Under the pieces are notes generated by a model. It was not told the DNA's origin, made no database searches, and saw nothing but the letters and a program-made list of their open reading frames with translations. A stretch of DNA of 32,797 bases, from positions 1 through 32,797 of the forward strand of contig CACASS010000006.1 in NCBI GenBank assembly GCA_902535275.1, given 5' to 3'. Shown here piece by piece: positions 8,215 to 15,902 of this stretch (positions within the stretch are counted from its first letter, which is position 1; every line of letters starts with the position of its first letter). The position numbers and the translations under genes are program-made. This DNA comes from an uncultured Pelagibacteraceae bacterium (GTDB taxonomy: Bacteria > Pseudomonadota > Alphaproteobacteria > Pelagibacterales > Pelagibacteraceae).

Positions 8215-8951
8215 TATAATTTATTTTGAATTTTATTAGGTAACAGCTTTACAATTGCCATTATATATCTCCAGTAAAATGGTGTGTAAATAATTTCTAC
8301 ATGACTGTCTATTTTTGACACAATATCCTTTGCAACTTTTTGTGGATCACTCCATAAAATATTTTTTTTAAATTTTTTAGTCATTGGAGTATTAACAAAA
8401 CCAGGTTTTATATCGATCAATTTTACTTTAGATTCTCTAATGTTTGATCTCAAACCAATAATAAAATTTGATACAATAGATTTACTTGATCCATAGATAA
8501 AATTAGATTTCTTAATTACATCACCTGATACAGATGTAATTGTTGCAATAGTTCCTTTATTGGTGCTTAAAAATATTTTTGAGAATAAATAGATTAATTT
8601 GCAAGTTATTAAACCATTTAGATTAATAGTATTGTGAATATTTTTTAATTTAATTTTTTTTATATCATTATCCAATAGTTCACCAAATGCGAAAAGTACT
8701 AGATCAATTTTACTTAAATTAACAAGGTTTTTTTCTAATTTTTTCCTAATATCTTTTTTTAACAGATTTAAATCTAGTGTCTTATATTTGACGATATTTG
8801 ATCCATTTTTTTTTAATTCTAATGACAAATTTTTGAGATTATTTTTATTTCTACTTATCAAGAATAAATTATTTTTTTTATAAGCCCATAATTTTGCACA
8901 TTCAGAAGCTATTTTAGAGTTAGCACCAATGATTAATATATTTTTCATCAA
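8214..8951 (-). CDS. dprE2: DprE2-like short-chain reductase (polyprenylphosphoryl 2-keto-pentose reductase)
   Basis: A 245-residue SDR protein. The cofactor loop is IGANSKIA (residues 8-15), the catalytic residues are Tyr153 and Lys157 in YGSSK, and Ser140/Ser142 precede them. Beyond the general fold it resembles mycobacterial DprE2 closely: VLFAFGELLD, KKSNFIYGSSK, KPGFVNTPM, and a C-terminus IIYTPFYWRYIMAIVKLLPNKI matching the DprE2 VWAPAAFRYVMMVLRHIP region. DprE2 reduces the 2-keto intermediate made by DprE1 to give decaprenylphosphoryl-D-arabinose. Its start overlaps the end of the DprE1-like gene by four bases, consistent with tight coupling of the epimerisation pair. Confidence 0.8.
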   Translation of the reverse strand: MMKNILIIGANSKIASECAKLWAYKKNNLFLISRNKNNLKNLSLELKKNGSNIVKYKTLDLNLLKKDIRKKLEKNLVNLSKIDLVLFAFGELLDNDIKKIKLKNIHNTINLNGLITCKLIYLFSKIFLSTNKGTIATITSVSGDVIKKSNFIYGSSKSIVSNFIIGLRSNIRESKVKLIDIKPGFVNTPMTKKFKKNILWSDPQKVAKDIVSKIDSHVEIIYTPFYWRYIMAIVKLLPNKIQNKL

Positions 8952-10246
8952 ATATTCAATCTTAAAGATTGATTGGATTCGTAGTAATTAAATAGTTCTT
9001 CTCTTTTTCTAATTTTGTTGAATTTTGTAATCATAGGATACATTTTTTTTATATTTTCTTTTGCAAGGAAAGAATCTTTTGCAAGATAAATACGACCACC
9101 ATTTTTAATAATAAATTTATCAATCTCAACAATCATCGACTTGAGATTATTAGAATACTTAAAATCCATCGCTAAGCTATACCCTTTTTTTGGAAAACTT
9201 AAATAATTGTTATTTTTTTTACCCATAAGCTTTAGTACAGCAAGATATGGTTTATTTTTATACTTATTAAGTACTTTATTGATTATCTGCAAGTTTTTAA
9301 TGAATTTTTTTTCAGGTAATAGGATTTGATATTGTGTAAAACCTTTTTTACCATAGAATCTATTCCAATTTTTAATTCTATCTAGTGGGTAAAAATATTT
9401 AAAAAGATCAACCTCGGTTTCACCTTTTTTTGAAAAGTTGAAATAAAAATAATTAAATAATTTAATAATTGTATCGTTTAGAAAAATAATTTTATTAAGC
9501 ACAGATAAATTTAATTGTTTTTTATATCTAAATTTTAATTCTGAAGACGTTCTCTTATGATTTCCTAAATATAATATAGAATTAATTTTATTATTTTTAT
9601 TTCCAATTAAATCTAACCATGCAACACTATATTCACTATTAAAGTTAAGCTTTATTTCTTTAATCAAACTACCAAGAGTATTAAATTTTTTAGTTTTAGA
9701 AACTATTAAATGGCTTGTTATTTTTTTTAATTTAAACTTTGCAGAAAGTATGAATCCAGTCAACCCCATGCCAGAACATGTTGAACGGAATAATTGTTTA
9801 TTTTTTTTATTTACATTAAAAATTTTGTTTTTTTTAATTAATTTAAATGAAATTAAATAATCAGAGAAAGAACCTTCTATATGGTGATTTTTTCCATGCA
9901 CATCAGCAGCTATTGCTCCACCAATTGTAGCGAAACTCGATCCTGGAGTTACATGAAAAAACCAACCACTTTTAACAATTGTTTCTAAAATTTGGTTGAA
10001 AGTCACACCACTCTCACATTCTATTGTTCCCTTCTTTTTGTCAAATTTAATAATCTTGTTTAATTTTTTTGAACTACAAACATACTTTCCAAGAGCACTG
10101 TCACCATAACTTAAGCCAGAACCTCTGGCGATAACTTTTTCAATATTTAATAAATTGATATCTTTAATTTTTTTTGGATAATATATTTTTGAAAAACTTC
10201 TTTGTAATCTAGACCATCCAAAGATATTTGTATAAATAGATTTCAT
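8948..10246 (-). CDS. dprE1: DprE1-like FAD-dependent polyprenylphosphoryl-ribose oxidase
   Basis: A 432-residue VAO-type flavoprotein closely resembling mycobacterial DprE1. The FAD-binding segments RGSGLSYGDSAL (41-52), PGSSFATIGGAIAADVHGKNHH (101-122) and EGSFSDY are conserved, as is the C-terminal GGRIYLAKDS with Lys390, equivalent to the catalytic Lys418. DprE1 oxidises the 2'-OH of decaprenylphosphoryl-ribose. In GYSLAMDF an alanine (Ala359) stands where Mycobacterium tuberculosis DprE1 has Cys387, the target of covalent benzothiazinone inhibitors. The start ATG overlaps the end of the UbiA-like gene by one base. Other sugar oxidases of this family exist, but the adjacent DprE2-like partner makes the assignment strong. 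Confidence 0.85.
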   Translation of the reverse strand: MKSIYTNIFGWSRLQRSFSKIYYPKKIKDINLLNIEKVIARGSGLSYGDSALGKYVCSSKKLNKIIKFDKKKGTIECESGVTFNQILETIVKSGWFFHVTPGSSFATIGGAIAADVHGKNHHIEGSFSDYLISFKLIKKNKIFNVNKKNKQLFRSTCSGMGLTGFILSAKFKLKKITSHLIVSKTKKFNTLGSLIKEIKLNFNSEYSVAWLDLIGNKNNKINSILYLGNHKRTSSELKFRYKKQLNLSVLNKIIFLNDTIIKLFNYFYFNFSKKGETEVDLFKYFYPLDRIKNWNRFYGKKGFTQYQILLPEKKFIKNLQIINKVLNKYKNKPYLAVLKLMGKKNNNYLSFPKKGYSLAMDFKYSNNLKSMIVEIDKFIIKNGGRIYLAKDSFLAKENIKKMYPMITKFNKIRKREELFNYYESNQSLRLNI

Positions 10247-11079
10247 TAGTAGCTCAAATAATAAAAGAAAATCATATTAGCCAATAGAAACCAACTTTTT
10301 TTACTTTTTATACAATAGTTAACTGGATCTATTTTTACTAACTTGTTAATTACATCTATATACAACTGAATTACCCAAATTAACAATATTAACACACACG
10401 GAAATAAGAAGTTTTTATTATTATAAATTAAAGATGGTTTATCTGAAAAAATATATAATATTAATACTGTAAAAGATACTAACAATGATACAAAAAAAAT
10501 ACTTTTAAATAATCTAAGATGTTGATTGTATCCTTCATTTGAAATTCTTTTTAAAATAGAAAGCCCTAAAAAAAATGAATAAGAAAACAAATATAGCGAA
10601 ATTGTAACATCAATATCAAATAAAATACCACCATAATAAATTCTTAAAATATAAAATGATGTCAAAACGAATACGTCTAATAAAAATAACTTTTTAAGAA
10701 AAATTGTATAACAAGATGTTAAAATAAAGTAAAAAATTAAAAAATAGATACCAAATAAATAGTTATTAAAATATAATAGAGCAAATGATGTAATCAAACA
10801 AATTACAATCAAAGCTATTACATCATAAATTTGTAATTTTTTACTTACTAATGGTCTTTTTTTCTTGTAAAAATTTTTTTTATCTTCTGCTTGATCATAT
10901 ATATCATTTAAACAATAAACTGATGAAGCAACAAATGAGAATGATAAAAATAAAATTATCGCTTTAAATGTAAATATAATTTCAATATTTCCTGAAAATA
11001 ACATTGGTAGAAATATTAAAAAATTTTTTATCCAGTGTGAAATTCTCAACTGCTCAAAAATTATATTTACTCTCATCAT
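10246..11079 (-). CDS. UbiA-family phosphoribosyl-polyprenyl-phosphate synthase (DPPR synthase-like)
   Basis: A 277-residue polytopic membrane protein of the UbiA superfamily. The N-terminus LRISHWIKNFLIFLP is typical of decaprenyl-phosphate phosphoribosyltransferases. The metal and diphosphate motif is NDIYDQAEDKKNFYKKKRP (about residues 58-76). DVFVLTSFYILRIYYGG and the late loop IDPVNYCIKSKKSW also match that subfamily. The enzyme joins PRPP to polyprenyl phosphate, the first step of the decaprenylphosphoryl-arabinose route. The start may be either of two consecutive ATGs. It lies nine bases after the dehydrogenase gene and overlaps the DprE1-like gene by one base. The phosphatase that would follow it in the pathway is not seen nearby. 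Confidence 0.8.
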   Translation of the reverse strand: MMRVNIIFEQLRISHWIKNFLIFLPMLFSGNIEIIFTFKAIILFLSFSFVASSVYCLNDIYDQAEDKKNFYKKKRPLVSKKLQIYDVIALIVICLITSFALLYFNNYLFGIYFLIFYFILTSCYTIFLKKLFLLDVFVLTSFYILRIYYGGILFDIDVTISLYLFSYSFFLGLSILKRISNEGYNQHLRLFKSIFFVSLLVSFTVLILYIFSDKPSLIYNNKNFLFPCVLILLIWVIQLYIDVINKLVKIDPVNYCIKSKKSWFLLANMIFFYYLSY

Positions 11080-11088
11080 TTAAATAAA

Positions 11089-12102
11089 TTATCTTTTTTT
11101 TTCAGAATTGTATTGTGGATGTTTTGATTGGGGCCTATTTTTATGTTTTACAACAATTGAACCATCTACAACTTTAATATCATATCCCCAATTATCCCAG
11201 CCTTTTATTGATAATGGTTCACCAAGTTTGTCCTCGAGTGTTCGTGGGTAGACATAACACCCTTCACTTTCTCCATACTGAGATCTCGCTTCTTCCATTT
11301 TTTTTTTAACTTCCATGTGCAAATCTAATGGAACATTTAAATGTTGCCCAAGTAAGTAACTTAAATTCATATCTTTGCATGCTAAATCCATTGTAAATCC
11401 AGCTTCATATTTTTGATTAAAAATATGAGGAACAACAGTTTCCCACGCAAAGGAATTTCCAGCTGAAACTCTAATTGCATCAAAAAAACTCTCTAAATCT
11501 AATCCTGCTCTTTTAGCAATCATCATGCATTCAGATGCAGCAACCATATTAGTAAATGCAAGCATGTTTGAAACAACTTTTGCAATAGCTCCTGCCCCTA
11601 TATTTCCACAAAGAACAACAACCTCACCAATTGCATCTTGTAAAACTTCTTTCCAATTATTAAAAATTTCCTTATCTCCACCAGCTAAGCAAACCATATT
11701 ATTATTTTGTAAAGCATGAACACCTCCGGTTAGAGTAGCTTCCAACATTGAAACACCATATTTTTTTGCTTTTTCTGATAATTCTTGTGTTTGTTTAAAA
11801 TCAGTTGTGGATGTATCTATCCATGTCATTCTTGAAGAGGCATTTTGTAATAACCCATCCTCACCATTAACAACTTGTAAAACATGTTCTGGTTTAGGCA
11901 AACAAGTTAGAACTGAATTACATTTCTTTGCAAGATCTTTTATAGAATCAGCTTTAATAATTTCTTTATGAACATTATTTAGTTTGTTCTTATCAATATC
12001 AAAAGCTACAAGGTTATACTTCTTTGTTTTGAGTAAATTATTCAAGATTGGTTTACCAGCATTCCCTAAGCCAATCACCCCAATTGTTATGATATTTCTC
12101 AT
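11089..12102 (-). CDS. beta-hydroxyacid dehydrogenase (3-hydroxyisobutyrate dehydrogenase family)
   Basis: A 337-residue NAD(P)-dependent dehydrogenase. The dinucleotide loop GLGNAG is at residues 11-16, the substrate-binding segment is LEATLTGGVHAL, and the catalytic Lys lies in GAGAIAKVVSNML. After the usual helical domain there is a C-terminal extension of about 40 residues (DNWGYDIKVVDGSIVVKHKNRPQ) not found in ordinary family members, which average near 290-300 residues. Substrates of the family include 3-hydroxyisobutyrate, tartronate semialdehyde and related hydroxyacids; the substrate here cannot be named. It has a good ribosome-binding site and precedes the UbiA-like gene by nine bases, so it may be co-transcribed with the arabinose genes although no pathway link is obvious. 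Confidence 0.85.
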   Translation of the reverse strand: MRNIITIGVIGLGNAGKPILNNLLKTKKYNLVAFDIDKNKLNNVHKEIIKADSIKDLAKKCNSVLTCLPKPEHVLQVVNGEDGLLQNASSRMTWIDTSTTDFKQTQELSEKAKKYGVSMLEATLTGGVHALQNNNMVCLAGGDKEIFNNWKEVLQDAIGEVVVLCGNIGAGAIAKVVSNMLAFTNMVAASECMMIAKRAGLDLESFFDAIRVSAGNSFAWETVVPHIFNQKYEAGFTMDLACKDMNLSYLLGQHLNVPLDLHMEVKKKMEEARSQYGESEGCYVYPRTLEDKLGEPLSIKGWDNWGYDIKVVDGSIVVKHKNRPQSKHPQYNSEKKR

Positions 12103-12105
12103 AAT

Positions 12106-12114
12106 CTCTCCTTT
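12106..12114 (-). promoter_or_regulatory. strong ribosome-binding site
   Basis: AAAGGAGAG on the minus strand lies three bases before the ATG at 12102, with the GGAG core about six bases before it. It supports that start. Near-consensus sites are rare in this window, where many genes overlap. Confidence 0.75.
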
Positions 12115-12131
12115 TGTAGATAAGTTAGTTA

Positions 12132-12521
12132 TTAAATTAACATAACTACTAAAAATAACATCTGAACAAAATTAATCATAACAGATATAAAATGTGAATA
12201 TTTGAATTTTTTATTCTGTTTATTATCTCTATATTTATTAATTAATGGCATTAATAAATAATTTGAGGCAGCAAATAAAAGAGTGATTGCTAGAATTAAG
12301 TAAAAATCTATTCCAAATTTACTTAAGAATACAAAAGTTATTAGAACAATTAAACTTAATCCTAAGTTAACATTATAGTAAAAAGGAAATATTCTTCTTA
12401 TAAATTTTCGAGCATTATCTTCATCTAAAGTAGTAAATACTACTGGAGCAATAACAAATGAAAAGAATAACATTATTCCTAAAATCATTGCTGTTAAATA
12501 AATAGTAATCTGCTCAATCAT
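12132..12521 (-). CDS. DUF4149-like four-span membrane protein
   Basis: A 129-residue protein with four hydrophobic segments, at about residues 5-27, 50-67, 70-90 and 108-128. The first segment with F.FVIAPVVFTTLDEDNARKFIRRIFPFYY resembles the DUF4149/TMEM205-like domain (hydrophobic helix, then APxxF..L....A......FP.YY). The biochemical role of the family is not established. It lies three bases downstream of the 61-residue protein gene in the same direction. Confidence 0.7.
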   Translation of the reverse strand: MIEQITIYLTAMILGIMLFFSFVIAPVVFTTLDEDNARKFIRRIFPFYYNVNLGLSLIVLITFVFLSKFGIDFYLILAITLLFAASNYLLMPLINKYRDNKQNKKFKYSHFISVMINFVQMLFLVVMLI

Positions 12522-12524
12522 AAT

Positions 12525-12710
12525 TTAGTTTTCTATTGAATTTTCTTCTTTCATTAATATTGGTCTACCATCATGTGCTGTATTAAGAGGTATAATTTTA
12601 CCCTTATATTTTGCGCATAAAGTTGGAGCACTTCTTACTTCTTCACCTAATCTTACCTCTAAATCAACAATCACTAATTTTGCATCTTCTAACTCTTTTA
12701 ATATCCTCAT
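12525..12710 (-). CDS. small conserved-looking protein of unknown function
   Basis: A 61-residue soluble protein with an acidic N-terminal helix-like stretch (RILKELEDAKLVIVDLEVRL), one Cys in TLCAKYKGKIIPL, and TAHDGRPILMKEE near the end. I do not recognise it. The start ATG is preceded by AAAGGAT at good spacing, and the gene is packed between two same-strand genes, which supports it being real. Confidence 0.6.
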   Translation of the reverse strand: MRILKELEDAKLVIVDLEVRLGEEVRSAPTLCAKYKGKIIPLNTAHDGRPILMKEENSIEN

Positions 12711-12737
12711 TTTAATCCTTTGGTTAATTAATTTGAT

Positions 12738-13181
12738 TTAATGACAGGCCTGATTATGCTTTTTAAGTCTCCAATAATTGTATGGCCAAGGAGTAACAAA
12801 TCCAACTGCTAACATTATAGGCACCACCCACCAGGTAAGTATTGCACCTCCTGTTAAAGCATAATCGGTAATATTCATTGCTACTTCCATACTAACCATA
12901 GAAATAAAGCTCATGCCCAATGCAGTCTTCAAAGCTTTTTGAAAAGTAAAACTTTGTTTCATTAAAATAAATGTCTCTAAAATTACACTTGTAATCAAGC
13001 CATTAATTATTGCTAAAATCATAATACTTAAAACTGGGAAAGGGATTTTAGTTAATTGAAAAAATAATATAGTTCCAAAATCACCAATTGCACAACCTAA
13101 CAAGCACCAAGCTGTATTCTTGGCACTTCTTCTCCAGGTATGTTTACATTTCCAATTAAAACTTATTGCTTCAGCGCTCAT
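12738..13181 (-). CDS. DUF4396-like membrane protein
   Basis: A 147-residue protein with about four hydrophobic segments. The pattern W.RSAKNTAWCLLGCAIGDFGTILF near the N-terminus, MSFISMVSMEVAMN in the middle and TPWPYNYWRLKKHNQACH at the end matches what I recall of the DUF4396 family. The conserved Cys, Asp and His residues could bind metal, but no function is established. The start ATG is separated by one base from the stop of the small lipoprotein gene upstream. Confidence 0.7.
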   Translation of the reverse strand: MSAEAISFNWKCKHTWRRSAKNTAWCLLGCAIGDFGTILFFQLTKIPFPVLSIMILAIINGLITSVILETFILMKQSFTFQKALKTALGMSFISMVSMEVAMNITDYALTGGAILTWWVVPIMLAVGFVTPWPYNYWRLKKHNQACH

Positions 13182-13182
13182 A

Positions 13183-13359
13183 TTATTTAGCCATATTTTT
13201 TTTTATACACGTTTTATATTTAAATGTATCTCGTTCAAAACCATCAAATAAACATTTTGATCTAACTTTTTGAAATTTAACATTATAATCTGCTGTTTCC
13301 TTAGTTGTTGTACAACCAAATATGAATAATAGCACAATCACAATTAAGAATCCCCTCAT
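13183..13359 (-). CDS. small putative lipoprotein
   Basis: ATG at 13359 opens a 58-residue frame. Residues 1-15 form a basic then strongly hydrophobic signal (MRGFLIVIVLLFIFG), followed by Cys16 in IFGC, an acceptable lipobox, and then TTTKETADYN. Two more Cys residues (36 and 51) could pair. The gene fits exactly upstream of the DUF4396-like gene. Function unknown; the lipoprotein call comes from the signal only. Confidence 0.65.
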   Translation of the reverse strand: MRGFLIVIVLLFIFGCTTTKETADYNVKFQKVRSKCLFDGFERDTFKYKTCIKKNMAK

Positions 13360-13591
13360 AAATACTGATATATATTAATTAATTAAAGTATTTATGTATA
13401 AAATTGACGTATCTTAAAGAATGTATTTATCACCAAGATACATTGCAAAAGCGATAGCAGCACCTAATAAAATATATTTCATATATTGATCTTATACCTA
13501 AAATAATCTGTGTTTAAAATGTGATATTAGTTCATATTCGCAACGAAATTAGAACCTAATTAAGACATATCAATATTCTAGAAATAGAATC
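13360..13591. promoter_or_regulatory. divergent intergenic region
   Basis: These 232 bases separate the minus-strand run ending at the lipoprotein gene from the plus-strand secreted-protein gene. They hold one possible 22-residue peptide frame (13414-13482, minus strand). Promoters for both directions are expected, but I could not pick convincing -35/-10 pairs. Confidence 0.4.
13414..13482 (-). CDS. possible 22-residue membrane peptide
   Basis: ATG at 13482 opens MKYILLGAAIAFAMYLGDKYIL, a single compact hydrophobic helix with charged ends. The composition (Gly, Ala and Leu codons) is less AT-driven than the surrounding spacer, which hints at coding. No clear ribosome-binding site is visible. 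Confidence 0.3.
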   Translation of the reverse strand: MKYILLGAAIAFAMYLGDKYIL

Positions 13592-14164
13592 GTGAGATTA
13601 TCATTATTCTTTTTTCTTCATTTAGTTGCTTTCGTGATCCTCTTAATTGTCCATCCACATGCACGTGCTGATGATGGGTGGGCAATTGCAGATGGTGATA
13701 AGGACTATATTTATTTAACTAAAAATGGTGAATACCTCTACGGAGACAGATTAATTTTTTCTTTAAAGTACAAAGATTGTAACAAGATTCATCAATTATT
13801 CACTTTCCTTACTACAAAAGGTGATTCCAATATCTATCAATTTGAAAATAAGAAACTTCCTATAACTCTTAACAATACGGAGTTCCATGCAGAAGTAATT
13901 CATATTGAAAAAATATTAGACCATAGAGCTCATTGGGTAGTATTTGAACTTGGTGGTTATGAAACTCAAAAGTATGCAAAATTACTAAATGGTTTTATTG
14001 AAGAAAATGATAATTATGAAATTTCATTAACAAATGGATTACATTTCGAAGTAAATAAATACTTTGATATTACTAAAAACAAATGGAATTTAACAAACTT
14101 CTCAGAAAAATTTGCTGAGTTTTATAAACGTTGTAAAGAAAAGACAATTTTTAAGGATAGTTAA
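13592..14164 (+). CDS. secreted protein of unknown function
   Basis: A 190-residue protein starting at GTG 13592; no ATG is available upstream in frame. Residues 1-26 form a clear Sec signal peptide (MRLSLFFFLHLVAFVILLIV...HARA) with likely cleavage after ARA, before DDGWAIADGD. The mature part is soluble, rich in Asn, Lys and Tyr, with two Cys residues (CNK and RCKE) that could form a disulfide. I do not recognise a domain. It begins a plus-strand group of small unknown genes. Confidence 0.65.
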   Translation: MRLSLFFFLHLVAFVILLIVHPHARADDGWAIADGDKDYIYLTKNGEYLYGDRLIFSLKYKDCNKIHQLFTFLTTKGDSNIYQFENKKLPITLNNTEFHAEVIHIEKILDHRAHWVVFELGGYETQKYAKLLNGFIEENDNYEISLTNGLHFEVNKYFDITKNKWNLTNFSEKFAEFYKRCKEKTIFKDS

Positions 14165-14165
14165 T

Positions 14166-14231
14166 ATGTTTACTGGCATGGAAGCATTAATTATAATGGA
14201 GATACTAATATTAATAGCGAGTGTAATATAA
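14166..14231 (+). CDS. possible 21-residue membrane peptide
   Basis: ATG at 14166 is preceded by AAGGAT at about eight bases, a fair ribosome-binding site lying in the end of the preceding gene. The product, MFTGMEALIIMEILILIASVI, is almost wholly hydrophobic. It sits between two plus-strand genes with no room to spare. Confidence 0.4.
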   Translation: MFTGMEALIIMEILILIASVI

Positions 14232-14237
14232 TAAATT

Positions 14238-14540
14238 ATGAAAAAAGCAAAGTGCTATAAATGCCAAAAAATTTTATCATTTACAAATAATATTGGTGGT
14301 TCATCAGAATTTGTTCATGATGAAAGAGACTTTGATGGTATGGATATATTTTTGTGTGGTTGTTTTCGTGGTCACAGATTTAAGCTTGATATGAAACATT
14401 ATTTGAAAAATCGTAATCAAAATAATTTTATAGCAAAAACCTTAAGTGCTGATCTTGATTTTTCAGATGGATACGACAAAAAACCTAAAAAAATCAATAG
14501 GTCAATTGTTAAAAAAGTTAAAAATCTACTTGGATTTTGA
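14238..14540 (+). CDS. small Cys-rich protein, possible zinc ribbon
   Basis: A 100-residue protein. CYKC at residues 6-9 and CGC at about 40-42 could together bind one zinc ion. Between them is an acidic segment (HDERDFDGMD), and the C-terminus is basic (KKPKKINRSIVKKVKN). This suggests a small nucleic-acid- or protein-binding module, but I do not recognise the family. The stop TGA overlaps the next gene's ATG (TGATG). Confidence 0.55.
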   Translation: MKKAKCYKCQKILSFTNNIGGSSEFVHDERDFDGMDIFLCGCFRGHRFKLDMKHYLKNRNQNNFIAKTLSADLDFSDGYDKKPKKINRSIVKKVKNLLGF

Positions 14541-14986
14541 TGCCCTTAAAAAAAAAGACAACTCCAAAAAAAAAGAAAATAGTTTCATCAAATAAACATT
14601 TTAAAAGAATTGCAAATAGATCATACTCTGAATGGATACAAAGACTAATCAATGAATTTGACGAACAATGGTTATCAACAAATGTACAGCGTGAAATATG
14701 TTTTATGCCAAATGCTATACAAGCTTACTTTGACGAAGTATGTATGGATTTTGGAAGCTTTTTAAGAAAAAAATATGAAGAAGATAAAATAGACCTACAC
14801 ACTATAAAATGTAAAGAAATGTATTCTGTTATGATTGAATTTAGTAATACAAAATATGATGACTTCTTTCATGAAGACAATTTTGATAATTTATTTTTTG
14901 CATCGTCATATGTTATTGCGACGGTGTGTTTAAGTGAAAGACCATTCAGAAAGCTATTTGGGGTAAGAAAAGGTCTTTTTGGTTAA
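14540..14986 (+). CDS. hypothetical protein with basic N-terminus
   Basis: From the ATG at 14540 the protein is 148 residues; a TTG one codon earlier is possible. Residues 1-17 are almost all Lys, Thr and Pro, followed by a globular part rich in Trp, Phe and Asp (SYSEWIQRLINEFDEQW) with three Cys residues. I do not recognise it. The one-base overlap with the zinc-ribbon-like gene implies co-translation. It converges on the broken dioxygenase gene. Confidence 0.55.
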   Translation: MPLKKKTTPKKKKIVSSNKHFKRIANRSYSEWIQRLINEFDEQWLSTNVQREICFMPNAIQAYFDEVCMDFGSFLRKKYEEDKIDLHTIKCKEMYSVMIEFSNTKYDDFFHEDNFDNLFFASSYVIATVCLSERPFRKLFGVRKGLFG

Positions 14987-14994
14987 ATTTTAAA

Positions 14995-15893
14995 TTAATT
15001 ACTTTTCTGAAGTTGGTAAATTGAAACATAATGTTTCTTTTTAGGTAATGGAATAATTACAGGTACATCAGTACATCTTGGCACCATTGATTTTTTTCCA
15101 TAAATAATATTTGCATCATAATTTTCAAAATTTGTTTCTGGATGCGGATTTCCATCATTGATAATAGGCCAAGCATCACATGCTCTATAACCAAATAGTA
15201 TTAAAGGTCTTGAACCATTAGTATAATTTAAGCCTGAGCCATGAATTGTGCGACAATGAAAGAATGCAACCGAACCTGCTTTTCCAGTTAATGAAACTGA
15301 TTTTTTTAAATTAATCTTATTTTTTTAGTATTAATTTTACCTACAAAGTAATTATCATTACTATGATGGCTAAATAGTTCTTTTGTATGAGAACCTTTAA
15401 TAACCTTTAATGGACCATTTTTTTCATAACAATCCTCAAGATAAATACCTACTGTTATTAAATCATCATTTGTATGAGGATAAAAAGCAAAGTCTTGATG
15501 CCATTCTACTAAACTGCCCTTTTTCTTATTAGGTAACTTAAAGTTTAATTTGCCAAGATGAAATCTTACTGTTCCACCAATTAGCTTTTTAACAATATCA
15601 ATAATCTTTTTATTTCTTGATAAATCATAAAATAATTTATTGTTATTTTGAGGGTTATTTAATCTTAATATTTCTTTATTTTTTGAAGAGTTGCTATTGA
15701 ATACAAAGTGATAATTGTTGTAGCTTTGTGTGCCACCTTGATCTTTAACCTTTTTTCTACTGTTCTTTTCTTTGGTTACAATTTTATTAATTAAAGCATT
15801 TAACTTATTGATATCTTTCTTTGAAATAAGCTGATCTTTAACTAAGTAGCCATTCTTTTTGTAAAAGTTACTCTCAGATCTAGTGATACTCAT
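14995..15893 (-). pseudogene. PhyH-family Fe(II)/2-oxoglutarate dioxygenase, frameshifted at a poly(A) tract
   Basis: The first 195 codons (15893-15306) encode the N-terminal part of a phytanoyl-CoA-dioxygenase-like protein with the iron ligands His132 and Asp134 in WHQD. The frame then stops just after an A7 tract (15326-15320). The rest continues without a break in the next frame down to a TAA at 14995: SLTGKAGSVAFFHCRTIHGSG holds the distal iron His, and NGSRPLILFGYRA the 2-oxoglutarate-binding Arg. One extra A in the tract would give a complete 299-residue protein, the normal family size. So it is one gene split by one base: a sequencing error, a recent mutation, or a site rescued by slippage. 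The substrate is unknown. Confidence 0.8.
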
Positions 15894-15902
15894 GTGTGAA
15901 TT

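Noticed and set aside
2606-11088. Attachment-site repeat of the tRNA-Leu 3' end
   Set aside because: I looked for a second copy of the CCCTCG...CCA end across the island and did not see one.
15320-15326. Programmed -1 frameshift signal
   Set aside because: The A7 run is slippery, but no stimulatory hairpin or internal ribosome-binding site is evident, and similar breaks at two other tracts favour error or simple slippage.
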